Assembly: GCF_009604425.1 (NCBI RefSeq)
Contig: NZ_WEGI01000012.1
Coordinates: 186,001 to 250,000, forward strand
Direction: 5' to 3'
Source of the DNA: Nocardia aurantia
GTDB lineage: Bacteria; Actinomycetota; Actinomycetes; Mycobacteriales; Mycobacteriaceae
Length of the DNA: 64,000 bases
The first letter of the stretch is position 1; each line of letters opens with the position of its first letter. Positions 18,233 to 27,271 of this stretch are shown here, piece by piece. The notes under the pieces were generated by a model that made no database searches, was not told where the DNA came from, and was given only the letters and a program-made list of their open reading frames with translations. The translations under genes and the position numbers were made by a program.

Positions 18233-18742
18233 ATGGACTCCGATGCCGTCGCCGCGATCAGCCGGCTGAAGTTCCGGTATCTGCGGTCCCTCGACACCAA
18301 GTCGTGGGACGAGTTCGCGGACACCATGATTCCCGAGGTCACCGCGACCTACAGTGAGTATCTGCAATTCGAGTCGCGTGACGCGTTCATGGCGTTCATG
18401 CGAAATACGCTCGGCCCACATGTCGTGACGGAGCACCGCTGCGATCATCCGGAGATCGATATCGACGGCGATACCGCCACGGGCACCTGGTATCTCGCCG
18501 ACACGGTCCTGATTCCCGGGCACAACATGCTGTTGCACGGGGCCGCGTTCTACACCGACCGCTACGTCCTGTGCGAGGACGGCCGCTGGCGGATCGCGCA
18601 CACCGGCTACGAACGCACCTACGAGGTGGTGCTGTCGCTGTCGGACCTGCCGAGCCTGCGACTGACCTCGAGCCGCTGGGGGCTGCAGGCCCGGGAACCG
18701 GGCATGACGATCGACGACGACGCCACCGGCACCATGGGTTAG
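18233..18742 (+). CDS. SnoaL/NTF2-like domain protein
   Basis: This 169-residue single-domain protein has the NTF2-like cone fold. It opens with an AAISRLKFRYLRSLDTKSWDEFAD-type helix (split), continues with IDGDTATGTWYLAD and HGAAFYTDRYV beta strands, and ends WRIAHTGYERTYE. Such proteins act as isomerases, cyclases, dehydratases or simple ligand binders. The ATG at 18233 follows GGAGGT closely. No neighbour identifies a substrate. The stop overlaps the convergent prfC stop by 4 bp. Confidence 0.8.
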   Translation: MDSDAVAAISRLKFRYLRSLDTKSWDEFADTMIPEVTATYSEYLQFESRDAFMAFMRNTLGPHVVTEHRCDHPEIDIDGDTATGTWYLADTVLIPGHNMLLHGAAFYTDRYVLCEDGRWRIAHTGYERTYEVVLSLSDLPSLRLTSSRWGLQAREPGMTIDDDATGTMG

Positions 18743-20382
18743 TCCGCGGTGGCGACCAGGGGCTCCAGCGTCAGCGCCGGCATCTCCTTCTGGATGTACT
18801 GCAGCCGCCACTTGTCGCCGAACAGTGCGAGCATCGCGCCGTCGGTGCGGGTGAAGACCTCGACGCCGCGCTGCCGGGCCAGTTCCGGCGCCGAGGTGGC
18901 GTCGGTGCGGCGGGCCAGCTGATACGGCAGGAAGTCCAGATGCGTCTCGACGTTGAACTCCGTCAGCATGCGCGCGGTGACCACCTCGAACTGCATGGGA
19001 CCGACCGCCGCCAGCACCGGTGAGGCGTCGCCGCGGGTGTCGTTGCGCAGCACCTGCACCACGCCCTCGGAGTCCAGCTGATCGATCGCCTTGCGGAACT
19101 GCTTGTACTTGTCGGCGGTCCGGGCCCGCAGGGTCGCGAAATGCTCCGGCGCGAAGGACGGGATCGGGGGGAACTCGACCTTCTTGTCCGAGAACAGCGT
19201 GTGTCCCGGCGCCAGCGCGGTCGCGTTCACCAGGCCGACGATGTCGCCGGGGTAGGCGGTGTCGACGGTGGTGCGGTCGCGGCCGAACACGGTCAGCGCG
19301 TACTTGGTGGCGAACGGCCGCCCGGTCTGCGCGTGCGTGACGACCATGCCGCGCTCGAACTCGCCGGACACGATGCGCATGAACGCCAGCCGGTCCCGGT
19401 GCGCGGCGTCCATGCCGGCCTGCACCTTGAACACGACCGCGCTGAACGGATCGGCCGGTACGCGCGGCGTACCCGCGAGATCGGCGCGCGGGCCGGGCGG
19501 CGGGGCCAGTTCGATCAGCGTCTCCAGGATCTGGCGCACACCGAAGTTCAGCATCGCCGACGCGTAGATGACCGGGGAGGTCTGGCCGGCGAGGAACAGT
19601 TCCTGGTCGTGGTCCTGGCCCGCGGCGGACAGCAATTCGCTCTCCTCCGCGGCGGTGGTCCAGGCCTCGCCCTCCTGGTCGGCGGCCTGTTCGGGGGTGT
19701 AGTGCTCCTCGGGGGCGATGGTCGCGCCGCCGGCGGTCCGGGTGAAGTGGATGTATTCGGCGGGGGCGCCCTCGGATTCGGCGGGTCCGCGCCGCAACAG
19801 TCCGCGGAAATCGCCCGCGATGCCGACGGGCAGGAACAGTGGCGTCGGGGTGAGGCCGATCCGGTCGAGGATCTCGTCCAGCAGTTCCAGCGGCGCCCGG
19901 CCCGGGCGGTCCCACTTGTTGATCACGGTGATGACCGGGATGCCCCGGTCGCGGGCCACCTGGAACAGCTTCAGGGTCTGCGGCTCGAGGCCCTTGGCGG
20001 CGTCGATGAGCATGACCGCGGCGTCGACGGCGGTCAGCACCCGGTAGGTGTCCTCGGAGAAGTCGGAGTGGCCGGGGGTGTCGACCAGGTTGATCACGCA
20101 GTCGCCGTACTCGAACTGCAGCGCGGTCGAGCTGACCGAGATGCCGCGCGCCTTCTCCATCTCCATCCAGTCGGAGACGGTGGACTTGCGGCCCGCTTTG
20201 CCGTGGATCGCGCCGGCCTCGGAGATGACCTTGGCGTGCAGTGCCAGCGCCTCGGTGAGCGTGGATTTACCGGCGTCCGGATGGGAGATCACCGCGAACG
20301 TGCGCCTGCGGGCGACTTCCTCGGCCAGCTTTCCCCCGGACGCACCGGCGCGGGCCTCGATACCGGCAGACGGGGAATTCAC
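18739..20382 (-). CDS. prfC: Peptide chain release factor 3 (GTPase)
   Basis: RF3 is a translational GTPase that recycles RF1/RF2 from terminated ribosomes. The 547-residue product has G1 SHPDAGKS (33-40), the RGISVSS switch, DTPGHSDF, NKWD, and the RF3-specific C-terminal half with MQFEVV and FLPYQLARR. The GTG at 20382 is preceded by CCAGGAGCC; an open frame continues upstream but lacks start signals. Length matches the family (about 530-550). Confidence 0.92.
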   Translation of the reverse strand: MNSPSAGIEARAGASGGKLAEEVARRRTFAVISHPDAGKSTLTEALALHAKVISEAGAIHGKAGRKSTVSDWMEMEKARGISVSSTALQFEYGDCVINLVDTPGHSDFSEDTYRVLTAVDAAVMLIDAAKGLEPQTLKLFQVARDRGIPVITVINKWDRPGRAPLELLDEILDRIGLTPTPLFLPVGIAGDFRGLLRRGPAESEGAPAEYIHFTRTAGGATIAPEEHYTPEQAADQEGEAWTTAAEESELLSAAGQDHDQELFLAGQTSPVIYASAMLNFGVRQILETLIELAPPPGPRADLAGTPRVPADPFSAVVFKVQAGMDAAHRDRLAFMRIVSGEFERGMVVTHAQTGRPFATKYALTVFGRDRTTVDTAYPGDIVGLVNATALAPGHTLFSDKKVEFPPIPSFAPEHFATLRARTADKYKQFRKAIDQLDSEGVVQVLRNDTRGDASPVLAAVGPMQFEVVTARMLTEFNVETHLDFLPYQLARRTDATSAPELARQRGVEVFTRTDGAMLALFGDKWRLQYIQKEMPALTLEPLVATAD

Positions 20383-20462
20383 GGACGGCTCCTGGAGTGC
20401 GCGGGTACAGGCAACAGCCGGTCCAGGGTACTCGACGGGTTTTGCCGGGGCGCTGTCCGGGC

Positions 20463-20897
20463 TTATTGGACGGTGACGGTGCCGCGCATGTCGGGGTGTA
20501 GCGGGCAGAGGTAGCGGTAGGTGCCTGCGACCGGGAAGGTGTAGCTCCATTCGCCCTTGGTGAAGATCGGGCTGTTGATGCCCATGGCGGCGTCGCCGAT
20601 GCCTTGTACGGCGTGCGGGACTCGGTCGGCGAACTTCCAGGTCACGGTGTCGCCGGTTTTTACTGTGAGGGTGGCGGGGGAGAACTTCATGTCCTTCACG
20701 TCCACGGTGAGCGTCGACGTGTGCGCTGGGGGTGATCCGGGTGGTGGGCTGCTCGGTGCTGGTGAGCCTGCTGGCGGGGTGGTGGACGGTGTGGATGTTG
20801 TTGTTCCCGTATCGCATGCGCTGGTTGTGAGGGCTATGGCTGTGAGGGCCACGGCGAGGCCGCCTCGCACCGACGCTCGAGGGGAACCGATCTGCAT
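20463..20897 (-). CDS. Plastocyanin-like cupredoxin lipoprotein
   Basis: This 144-residue exported blue-copper protein has a lipobox LTTSAC with Cys28. A Thr/Pro/Ser-rich linker (about 30-60) leads to a cupredoxin fold with type-1 copper ligands His95, Cys131, His134 and Met137 (contexts VPHAV and CPLHPDM). It would be anchored to the outer face of the membrane and carry electrons or bind copper. It lies 80 bp upstream of prfC on the same strand but is probably a separate unit. Confidence 0.88.
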   Translation of the reverse strand: MQIGSPRASVRGGLAVALTAIALTTSACDTGTTTSTPSTTPPAGSPAPSSPPPGSPPAHTSTLTVDVKDMKFSPATLTVKTGDTVTWKFADRVPHAVQGIGDAAMGINSPIFTKGEWSYTFPVAGTYRYLCPLHPDMRGTVTVQ

Positions 20898-21009
20898 GGG
20901 CGTCAGCGTAGTGGGAGGTGTTTTTGGGCTCGGCTTTGGTTGGGTGGTTCGGGGGATGGTTTTCTGGGCTGTATTGGGGCGTGGGTGCGGGAGCGCGGCG
21001 GGTTGCGGC

Positions 21010-21490
21010 TTGGTGTTGGGCCTGCTTGGGGGTGACGGGCTGTGTTTTTGGCCTCCGCTTCGCTCCGGCGGGTTCGCGGCCCTGCGGGCCCGATCCTTCC
21101 CTCCTCCGGCTCCTCCGCTTCGCTCCCCCGCCTCCGTCAGTCCAGGATCGGGCCGGGCCGCGAACAGGAGGGCTACGCCTGCGTATCGGTGACCGAAACC
21201 CAGGATGGGGGTTACGGCTGCGGAACGGTGACCGGGGGCGACCGGGAGGCTTACGCCTGTGTTTTGGTGACCCGGTCCGGGGTGGCCGGAGGATTGTGCC
21301 CGCAGAGCGGTCCCAGGGTCAGGTGAGCGGGGCGTCGTGCCCTCACCTGTGCCTGCGGGTCGGTGGGCGGTCGGGGTGGGCGGGGCGCGCCTGCGCCTGC
21401 GGATTGGTGACTGATTCGGGTAAGTGGAGGGTTACGCCTGCGCTTGGGGGTGGGTGCGGATTTGGTGTTGGACCTGCTTGTTGGTGACAT
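21010..21490. repeat. Direct repeat TTGGTGTTGG-RCCTGCTTG
   Basis: TTGGTGTTGGGCCTGCTTGG begins near 21010 and TTGGTGTTGGACCTGCTTGT near 21464. Each is followed shortly by GGTGAC. These copies bracket the left inverted arm and most of the central spacer. Confidence 0.6.
21039..21234 (+). repeat. Left arm of a 196-bp inverted repeat
   Basis: The arm runs from GCTGTGTTTTTGGCCTCCGC to a GCGGAACGGTGACCG end. It is nearly identical, in reverse complement, to 21632-21827, with only about a dozen differences by eye, mostly in the distal 60 bp. Confidence 0.85.
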
Positions 21491-21543
21491 CACCCTTGAC
21501 CAGCCTTCATTCCACAGCCCTACGTACCCCGCTCCCTGTGGCC

Positions 21544-21651
21544 CGGTCACCGTTCCGCAGCCGGTACGTCCCCCGTTCCCGTGGCCCGGTTACCATTTCC
21601 GCAGCCGTCCGTACCCCACTCCCCTCGGACGCGGTCACCGTTCCGCAGCCG
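21544..21651 (-). repeat. 44-bp tandem unit, three copies
   Basis: CGGTCACCGTTCCGCAGCCG occurs at 21544 and 21632, with a variant CGGTTACCATTTCCGCAGCC at 21588 (period 44). On the other strand the core is GCTGCGGAACGGTGACCG. It also appears once in the left arm, near 21216. Confidence 0.8.
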
Positions 21652-21827
21652 TAACCCGCACCGTGGGTGTCGGTCACTGATACGCAGGGGTAGCGCTCCT
21701 GTTCGCGGCCCGGTCCGATCCTGGACTGACGGAGGCGGGGGAGCGAAGCGGAGGAGCCGGAGGAGGGAAGGATCGGGCCCGCAGGGCCGCGAACCCGCCG
21801 GAGCGAAGCGGAGGCCAAAAACACAGC
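21632..21827 (-). repeat. Right arm of the 196-bp inverted repeat
   Basis: This is the reverse complement of 21039-21234. Its outer end is the first of three 68-bp tandem units. About 397 bp separate the arms. Confidence 0.85.
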
Positions 21828-21963
21828 GAGGAGGGAAGGATCGGGCCCGCAGGGCCGCGAACCCGCCGGAGCGAAGCGGAGGCCAAAAACACAGCGAGGA
21901 GGGAAGGATCGGGCCCGCAGGGCCGCGAACCCGCCGCAGCGAAGCGGAGGCCAAAAACACAGC
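21760..21963 (+). repeat. 68-bp tandem unit, three copies, abutting the nnr start
   Basis: Units at 21760-21827, 21828-21895 and 21896-21963 are almost identical. Each starts GAGGAGGGAAGGATCGGGCC and ends AGGCCAAAAACACAGC. The last unit ends 10 bp before the nnr ATG, so the ribosome-binding site TAGGAGA directly follows the repeat. The first unit belongs to the inverted repeat. Confidence 0.9.
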
Positions 21964-21973
21964 TAGGAGAGCG

Positions 21974-23413
21974 ATGACACTGGTGCGTGGCTATTTCACC
22001 GTCGACGAGGTGCGGGGCGCGGAGGCGGAGCTGTTCACTCGGGTCGCGGACGGGGTGCCGATGCGGCGGGCCGCGTACGGGCTGGCCGAGGTGGTCGCGG
22101 CGGAATTGCGGGAGCGGACCGGGGGAGTGGCCGGACGGTCGGTGACGCTGCTGGTCGGTTCGGGTGACAACGGCGGCGATGCGCTGTTCGCCGGATCGAT
22201 GTTGCGGCGGCGGGGGGTCGCGGTGTCGGCAATACTGTTGTCGCCGGAGCGGGCGCATGCGAAAGGGCTTGCGGCGCTTCGGCGTAGCGGCGGTCGGGTG
22301 CGAACCGATCTGGGCACGCCGGATCTGGTGGTGGACGGGATCGTCGGTATCTCCGGACGCGGGCCGTTGCGTCCTCGGGCTGCGGAACTTGTTGCGGCGG
22401 TGGAGGTTCCGATCGTCGCGGCGGATCTGCCGAGCGGTGTCGACCCGAATACCGGGGCGGTGGACGGTCCGGCGGTTCGCGCGGACGTCACCGTCACCTT
22501 CGGCGCTCGCAAACCTGTGCACGCGCTGGCCGCGCCCTGGTGCGGGCGGATCGAACTGGTCCCGATCGGGCTGCGGTTGCCGGAGCCGTCGCTGGTGGCG
22601 TTGGACCCCGCCGGGGTCGGTGCGGACTGGCCGGTTCCCGGAGCCCATGACGACAAATACACCCAGGGTGTGGTCGGCATCTGCGCCGGCAGCGCCGCGT
22701 ATCCGGGTGCGGCGGTGTTGTGCACCGGCGGCGCGGTGGCGGCGACCTCGGGCATGGTCCGCTACATCGGAACCGGTTCGGCGCAGGTGCTGGAACACGC
22801 GCCGGAGATCGTCGCCGCTGAGACCGTCGCGACGTCCGGGCGGGTGCAGGCGTGGGTCTACGGGCCCGGCGCGGGCACCGACTCCGCCGCGCGGGACCGC
22901 CTCGCCGAGGTCCTCGCCACCGACCTGCCGGTCCTTGTCGATGCCGACGGCCTCACTCTGCTTGCCGCCGAACCTCGACTGGTCACCGGTCGGCGGGCCC
23001 CGACCGTGCTCACCCCGCACGCCGGTGAATTCGCCCGTCTGACCGGCCACGAACCCGGACCGGACCGGGTCGCCGCCGTCCGTGCCCTCGCCGACGAGTG
23101 GCAGCTCACCGTTCTGCTCAAGGGGCGCGCCACCCTCGTGGCGTCCCCGGGCCACCCGGTGCTGGTCAACGAGGCGGGCGGCTCGTGGGCCGCTACCGCC
23201 GGTGCCGGTGACGTCCTGTCCGGTGTGCTCGGCGCCCTTCTCGCCGCCGGTCGCGAACCGGCCTGGGCGGCCGCGGCCGCCGCCCGTGTCCACGCACTCG
23301 CCGCCAACCTGGCCGCCCACGCCCACGACGGCGGCGCACCGATCTCGGCCACCCCCTTGCTCCACCACATCCGGCCCGCGATCGCCACTCTCCGCGCCCA
23401 GACCGGCGCCTGA
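21974..23413 (+). CDS. nnr: Bifunctional NAD(P)H-hydrate epimerase / ADP-dependent dehydratase
   Basis: This enzyme repairs hydrated NAD(P)H. The N-terminal YjeF domain (about 1-210) interconverts R- and S-NAD(P)HX, with GSGDNGGDAL near 65. The C-terminal ribokinase-like domain (about 225-479) dehydrates the S form using ADP, with TPHAGEFARL and NEAGGSWAATAGAGDVLSG (split). The 479-residue product is close to the mycobacterial Nnr length as remembered (about 473). The ATG at 21974 follows TAGGAGA. The repeat island forms its whole upstream region. It is followed by alr, as in related genomes. Confidence 0.93.
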   Translation: MTLVRGYFTVDEVRGAEAELFTRVADGVPMRRAAYGLAEVVAAELRERTGGVAGRSVTLLVGSGDNGGDALFAGSMLRRRGVAVSAILLSPERAHAKGLAALRRSGGRVRTDLGTPDLVVDGIVGISGRGPLRPRAAELVAAVEVPIVAADLPSGVDPNTGAVDGPAVRADVTVTFGARKPVHALAAPWCGRIELVPIGLRLPEPSLVALDPAGVGADWPVPGAHDDKYTQGVVGICAGSAAYPGAAVLCTGGAVAATSGMVRYIGTGSAQVLEHAPEIVAAETVATSGRVQAWVYGPGAGTDSAARDRLAEVLATDLPVLVDADGLTLLAAEPRLVTGRRAPTVLTPHAGEFARLTGHEPGPDRVAAVRALADEWQLTVLLKGRATLVASPGHPVLVNEAGGSWAATAGAGDVLSGVLGALLAAGREPAWAAAAAARVHALAANLAAHAHDGGAPISATPLLHHIRPAIATLRAQTGA

Positions 23414-23808
23414 ACCCCGCGTCGAGAGACCAGGGCGCTGCCCGCGCCGGAAGGGGTCGGCGGTGCGTCGCCGTCGCTTCGACGTGCCGGGCGCTGCCCC
23501 CGGCGACGCCGGCACGCGGTTGGCGGGCGCAGCCCGGTGGCCGTGGCGGGCAGGATCTGTTCCCTGGGGGCGGTCGGTAACCCACCCGTCGCGGGGCGGC
23601 GGTCCCGCTGCCGGTTCGCTGTCACATCGCGCCGCTCGGCGGGTACCCCGGTCACGTGGAAGCTGACAGAACCTGCCTGACGGGCCGGGCCGCACGACCG
23701 GATCGGGTCGGTCGAGAGCTCGTGGAAGGCTGCGGTGGGGCGACGCGTTACCCGGAGCATTTCGAGGTGTCCGACGGGTTGCGGCGGGTCCCTGGCAGGA
23801 TCGGTGTG
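23414..23808. other. Gap between nnr and alr
   Basis: About 395 bp, extremely GC-rich, without a supported gene. Frames here are extensions of shadow ORFs. The alr promoter should lie near its 3' end. No hairpin terminator was recognised. Confidence 0.5.
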
Positions 23809-24963
23809 GTGAGCACTCCCGATCCACAGGTGGAGATCGTCGTCGACCTGGACGCCATCGCGCACAATGTGCGGGTGTTGAGCGCGCACGCCGGTGATGC
23901 CGCCGTGATGGTGGTCGTGAAGGCCGACGGTTACAACCACGGTGCGTTGCGGGTGGCGGAGACGGCGCTGGCGGCGGGTGCGGCGGCGCTGGGGGTCACC
24001 ACGGTCGCCGAGGCGCTGCTGCTGCGGGAGGGTGGCATCACCGCGCCGATTCTGTGCTGGCTGAACACCTCGGACAGCGACTACGCGGCGGCCGTGGCCG
24101 CCGACATCGAGATCGGTATCTCCTCGGTGGCGCATCTCGACGGGGTGGCTCGGGCCGCGCGGGCGGTCGGCCGTCCGGCGGTCGTGACCGTCAAGGTCGA
24201 CACCGGGCTGAACCGCAACGGTGTGCCGGCCGCGGAACTGCCCCGGGTGTTCGCGTCGCTGAGCGAGCTGGTCGCGGCGGGAATTATCCGGTTCCGGGCG
24301 GTGTTCTCGCACCTCGCGCACGCCGACGAGCCTCGGCATCCGATGCTGGACACCCAGCGGGAGCGGTTCGTGGAGGCGCTCGCGCTGGCGAAGGAATATG
24401 GGTTACAGCCCGAGTTGGCGCATCTGTCGAATTCGGCGGCCACGCTGACCCGCCCGGATCTGGCCTTCGACATGGTGCGGCCCGGTATCGCGGTGTACGG
24501 CCAGTCGCCGATTCCGGAGTTCTCCGATTTCGGCCTGCGGCCGGCCATGACGTTCCGGGCCAGGGTCGCGCTGGTCAAACCGGTCGCCCGGGGCGAGGGC
24601 GTCTCGTACGGGCACGAATGGGTGGCGCCATGTGACACGACGGTCGCGCTCATCCCGGCTGGTTACGCGGACGGTGTGCCGCGCGCGCTGGGTGGCCGGA
24701 TCTCGGTCCGGATCGGCGAGTCGGCCTATCCGGCCGTCGGGCGGGTGTGCATGGATCAGCTCGTGGTCGATCTGGGCGACAATGCGGCGGGGGTGGCCGA
24801 GGGCGACACCGCGGTGCTGTTCGGCGCCGAGCCCGGCGATCCGCGCGCCCAGCAGTGGGCCGATCTGCTGGGCACGATCAACTACGAGATCGTCTGCGCG
24901 CCGCGCGGGCGCGCGGTGCGTCGCTATCGAGGCGGCCGGAACGAGGCGGGGGGTGCGCGATGA
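23809..24963 (+). CDS. alr: Alanine racemase
   Basis: Alr is the PLP enzyme that makes D-alanine for peptidoglycan. The 384-residue product has the PLP lysine in VVKADGYNHG (family form VKADAYGHG), TGLNRNG, HLSNSAA, the catalytic tyrosine region GEGVSYGHEW, and GRVCMDQ. The GTG at 23809 gives the usual length; GTG at 23806 is equally possible. The substituted loop, with an Asn in place of Gly before HG, is mildly unusual but keeps the Lys and His. The stop overlaps the next start (ATGA). Confidence 0.93.
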   Translation: MSTPDPQVEIVVDLDAIAHNVRVLSAHAGDAAVMVVVKADGYNHGALRVAETALAAGAAALGVTTVAEALLLREGGITAPILCWLNTSDSDYAAAVAADIEIGISSVAHLDGVARAARAVGRPAVVTVKVDTGLNRNGVPAAELPRVFASLSELVAAGIIRFRAVFSHLAHADEPRHPMLDTQRERFVEALALAKEYGLQPELAHLSNSAATLTRPDLAFDMVRPGIAVYGQSPIPEFSDFGLRPAMTFRARVALVKPVARGEGVSYGHEWVAPCDTTVALIPAGYADGVPRALGGRISVRIGESAYPAVGRVCMDQLVVDLGDNAAGVAEGDTAVLFGAEPGDPRAQQWADLLGTINYEIVCAPRGRAVRRYRGGRNEAGGAR

Positions 24964-26051
24964 CCGGGTCGTCGCAGCGGGTATGGACCACGGCGTTGCG
25001 CGGCGGCGCGGCGACCGCGGCGGTGCTGGGCGCGCTGGCCGGGGCGCATGCGCTGCGGCGGGTGGGGGCCAGCGTGTGGTGGCCCGCCAACCGTGACGAT
25101 CTGCGCGACGAGGATTTCCTGTTGCTGGACCGTGACCCCGACGGCACCGTGGTCGCCGAGGACGGTGTGCGGCTGGCCTTCCGGAGCTGTGGTCCGGAGA
25201 ATGCGCCCGCCACAGCCATTTTCGTGCACGGATTCTGTAACAGCATGGAGTCCTTCCACTTTCAGCGCCGCGATCTCGAAAGACTGTGGGGCCCACAGGT
25301 TCGCCTGGTGTTCTACGACCAGCGCGGGCACGGTCGCTCCGGCGCCCCGACCCCGGGCAGTTGTACCGTGCCGCAGATCGGCCGGGATCTGCTCGCGGTG
25401 ATCGAGCAGGTCGCGCCGGACGGCCCGCTGCTGCTGATCGGGCATTCGATGGGCGGGATGGCGGTGCTGGGCGCGGTCGCGCAGGCGCCCGCGGCGGTGG
25501 TCGACCGGGTGCGGGCGGTGGCGCTGCTGTCCACCGCGGCGGCCGAGGTGACCGCGACCGGGGTGGGCCAGCTGCTGCGCAGCCCCGCGCTGGACGGGGT
25601 GCGGCTGGCCGCCCACCTCGCCCCCGCGTTGGTTCAGATGGGCCGGACCACCACCCGGCAGTTGCTGCGGCCGTTCCTGCACGTGAGTTCGTTCCACGGG
25701 GAGGTCAGCCCGACGCTGTCGCGGTTCACCACCTCGATGATCGACCGGGTGCCGACCGAGACGATGGTGGCCTTCTCCCGGGCCGTCGAGCTGCACGACG
25801 AGTCGGCGGCGCTGCCGCGGCTGGCGGCGCTGCCCGGCCTGGTCCTCGCCGGCGCGCACGATCTGGTCATCCCGTTCGGCAACTCCCGCGCGCTGGCCCG
25901 GGACCTGCCGAACGCCGACCTGGTCCGGGTGACCGACGCCGCGCACATGGTGCACCTGCAATGCCCGGACCTGGTGAACGGCGCGCTGGATCGGCTCGCG
26001 GTGCGCGCGGGCCTGGTCGAGGCGGCGAAGGGCGTGGTCGCCCGTGGCTGA
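24960..26051 (+). CDS. Membrane-anchored alpha/beta hydrolase
   Basis: This 363-residue alpha/beta hydrolase begins with a hydrophobic segment (about 12-32, ALRGGAATAAVLGALAGAHA), probably an anchor or signal. It has the oxyanion HGFCNSMES region, DQRGHGRS, the nucleophile elbow GHSMGG, a late acid in GAHDLVIP and the histidine in DAAHMVH. The ATG overlaps the alr stop by 4 bp and its 3' end overlaps tsaE by 8 bp, so it is part of the alr-tsa unit. The substrate is unknown. Conservation of this position between alr and tsaE suggests an envelope-related housekeeping role (inference). Confidence 0.88.
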   Translation: MTGSSQRVWTTALRGGAATAAVLGALAGAHALRRVGASVWWPANRDDLRDEDFLLLDRDPDGTVVAEDGVRLAFRSCGPENAPATAIFVHGFCNSMESFHFQRRDLERLWGPQVRLVFYDQRGHGRSGAPTPGSCTVPQIGRDLLAVIEQVAPDGPLLLIGHSMGGMAVLGAVAQAPAAVVDRVRAVALLSTAAAEVTATGVGQLLRSPALDGVRLAAHLAPALVQMGRTTTRQLLRPFLHVSSFHGEVSPTLSRFTTSMIDRVPTETMVAFSRAVELHDESAALPRLAALPGLVLAGAHDLVIPFGNSRALARDLPNADLVRVTDAAHMVHLQCPDLVNGALDRLAVRAGLVEAAKGVVARG

Positions 26052-26490
26052 CGAGCGCACGTTGCCGACGGTCGCCGACACCGAGGAATTGGGCCGGGAG
26101 CTGGCCGCCGACCTGACCGCCGGTGATCTGGTGATCCTGGACGGCCCGCTCGGCGCCGGCAAGACCGCGCTGACCCGGGGCATCGCCGCGGGCCTCGGCG
26201 TGCAGGGCCGGGTCAGCTCGCCGACGTTCATCATCGCCCGGCAGCATCGCGCCGGCACCCATCCCGGCGCGGTCGCGCTGGTGCACGTCGACGCCTACCG
26301 GCTCGGCGGCGACCTGGACGAACTGGACGCCCTCGACCTGGACACCGACCTGGAGGACGCGGTTGTGGTGATCGAATGGGGTCTCGGAGTCGCCGAACAT
26401 CTGACCGACCGGCATCTGCGGGTGCGGTTGCACCGGGCCGCGGATTCCGACGTCCGCACCGCCACCTGGGAGTGGGTCGCCGCCGTCTGA
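26044..26490 (+). CDS. tsaE: tRNA t6A biosynthesis ATPase TsaE
   Basis: TsaE is the P-loop ATPase that powers the TsaBDE complex making N6-threonylcarbamoyl-adenosine at A37 of ANN-decoding tRNAs. The 148-residue product has Walker A GPLGAGKT (about 34-41), SSPTF, HVDAYRL and the Walker-B-like VVVIEWG. The GTG at 26044 lies inside the end of the hydrolase gene (8-bp overlap), indicating coupled translation. Confidence 0.93.
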   Translation: MADERTLPTVADTEELGRELAADLTAGDLVILDGPLGAGKTALTRGIAAGLGVQGRVSSPTFIIARQHRAGTHPGAVALVHVDAYRLGGDLDELDALDLDTDLEDAVVVIEWGLGVAEHLTDRHLRVRLHRAADSDVRTATWEWVAAV

Positions 26491-26554
26491 CGACGTCCGG
26501 GCCGGGTGTACGGCCGGTGGGACGCCGATGACGTACCGGTATCGTTGGGCCATC

Positions 26555-27271
26555 ATGCTTGTACTCGCTGTCGACACCGCGACACCCGCCGTGACGGCGG
26601 GTCTGGTGGAGCTGACGCACGCTCCGCACGCGGATCGGGAACCGGCGCCGCAGGCGCGCACCCTCGCCTCCCGGGTCACGGTCGACGCGCGTGCGCACAA
26701 CGAGGTACTGACCCCGCAGATCCTGGACTGCTTCGAGACCGCCCGCGTCGCACGCGCCGATCTGGACGCCGTCGTGGTCGGGATCGGCCCGGGCCCGTTC
26801 ACCGGCCTGCGCGTCGGCATGGCGACCGCCGCCGCCTTCGGTGACGCGCTCGGCCTGCCGGTGTACGGGGTGTGCAGCCTGGACGCGATCGCGGTCGACG
26901 CCTGGCGCGACGTGCGCCCCGCGACCACCGGCGACAGCGCGCCCGAGGCGACCGAACTGCTCGTGGTCACCGATGCGCGCCGCCGTGAGGTGTACTGGGC
27001 CCGCTACCGGTCCGGCGGCGTACGCGTCGGGGGCCCGGAGGTGTGCCGTCCCGGTGATCTGGATCCGGGTTCGGCCACGGCGATCGCCGGATCCGCCTCG
27101 CACGTCGACTTCTTCGATCTGCCGGTGCTTCCGGTCGAGACTCCCTCCCCGGCCGGGCTGGTCCGCTGCGCCGCGACGCAACTGCTGGATCGCGCCACCC
27201 CGGAACCGCTGACCCCGTTGTATCTGCGCCGCCCGGACGCGGTCGAGCGCAACTATCAGGCCGTCCGATGA
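26555..27271 (+). CDS. tsaB: tRNA t6A biosynthesis protein TsaB
   Basis: TsaB is the catalytically inactive ASKHA-fold partner of TsaD. The 238-residue product opens with VLAVDTATP and has GIGPGPFTGLRVGMATA, the most conserved segment of the family. The ATG at 26555 puts the first strand at the N-terminus; an upstream ATG at 26528 would add nine residues. The stop overlaps rimI (ATGA at 27268). Confidence 0.92.
   Translation: MLVLAVDTATPAVTAGLVELTHAPHADREPAPQARTLASRVTVDARAHNEVLTPQILDCFETARVARADLDAVVVGIGPGPFTGLRVGMATAAAFGDALGLPVYGVCSLDAIAVDAWRDVRPATTGDSAPEATELLVVTDARRREVYWARYRSGGVRVGGPEVCRPGDLDPGSATAIAGSASHVDFFDLPVLPVETPSPAGLVRCAATQLLDRATPEPLTPLYLRRPDAVERNYQAVR

Larger units (their letters stand above)
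20898..21973. other. 1.08-kb intergenic repeat island
   Basis: No gene is supported here. Open frames exist on both strands, but their translations are repeat-driven and carry no family signal. The island contains the inverted repeat arms, the 68-bp tandem units and shorter 40-44 bp units listed separately. Confidence 0.75.

Noticed and set aside
19141..20514. 457-codon plus-strand frame opposite prfC
   Set aside because: Antisense shadow of a clear RF3 gene.
20918..21487. Plus-strand frame with WFGGWFSGLYWGVGAG opening in the repeat island
   Set aside because: The opening looks membrane-like but the rest is repeat translation; no ribosome-binding site.
21039..21827. Insertion sequence with terminal inverted repeats
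   Set aside because: No transposase frame between the arms, and arms of 196 bp are far longer than usual IS ends.
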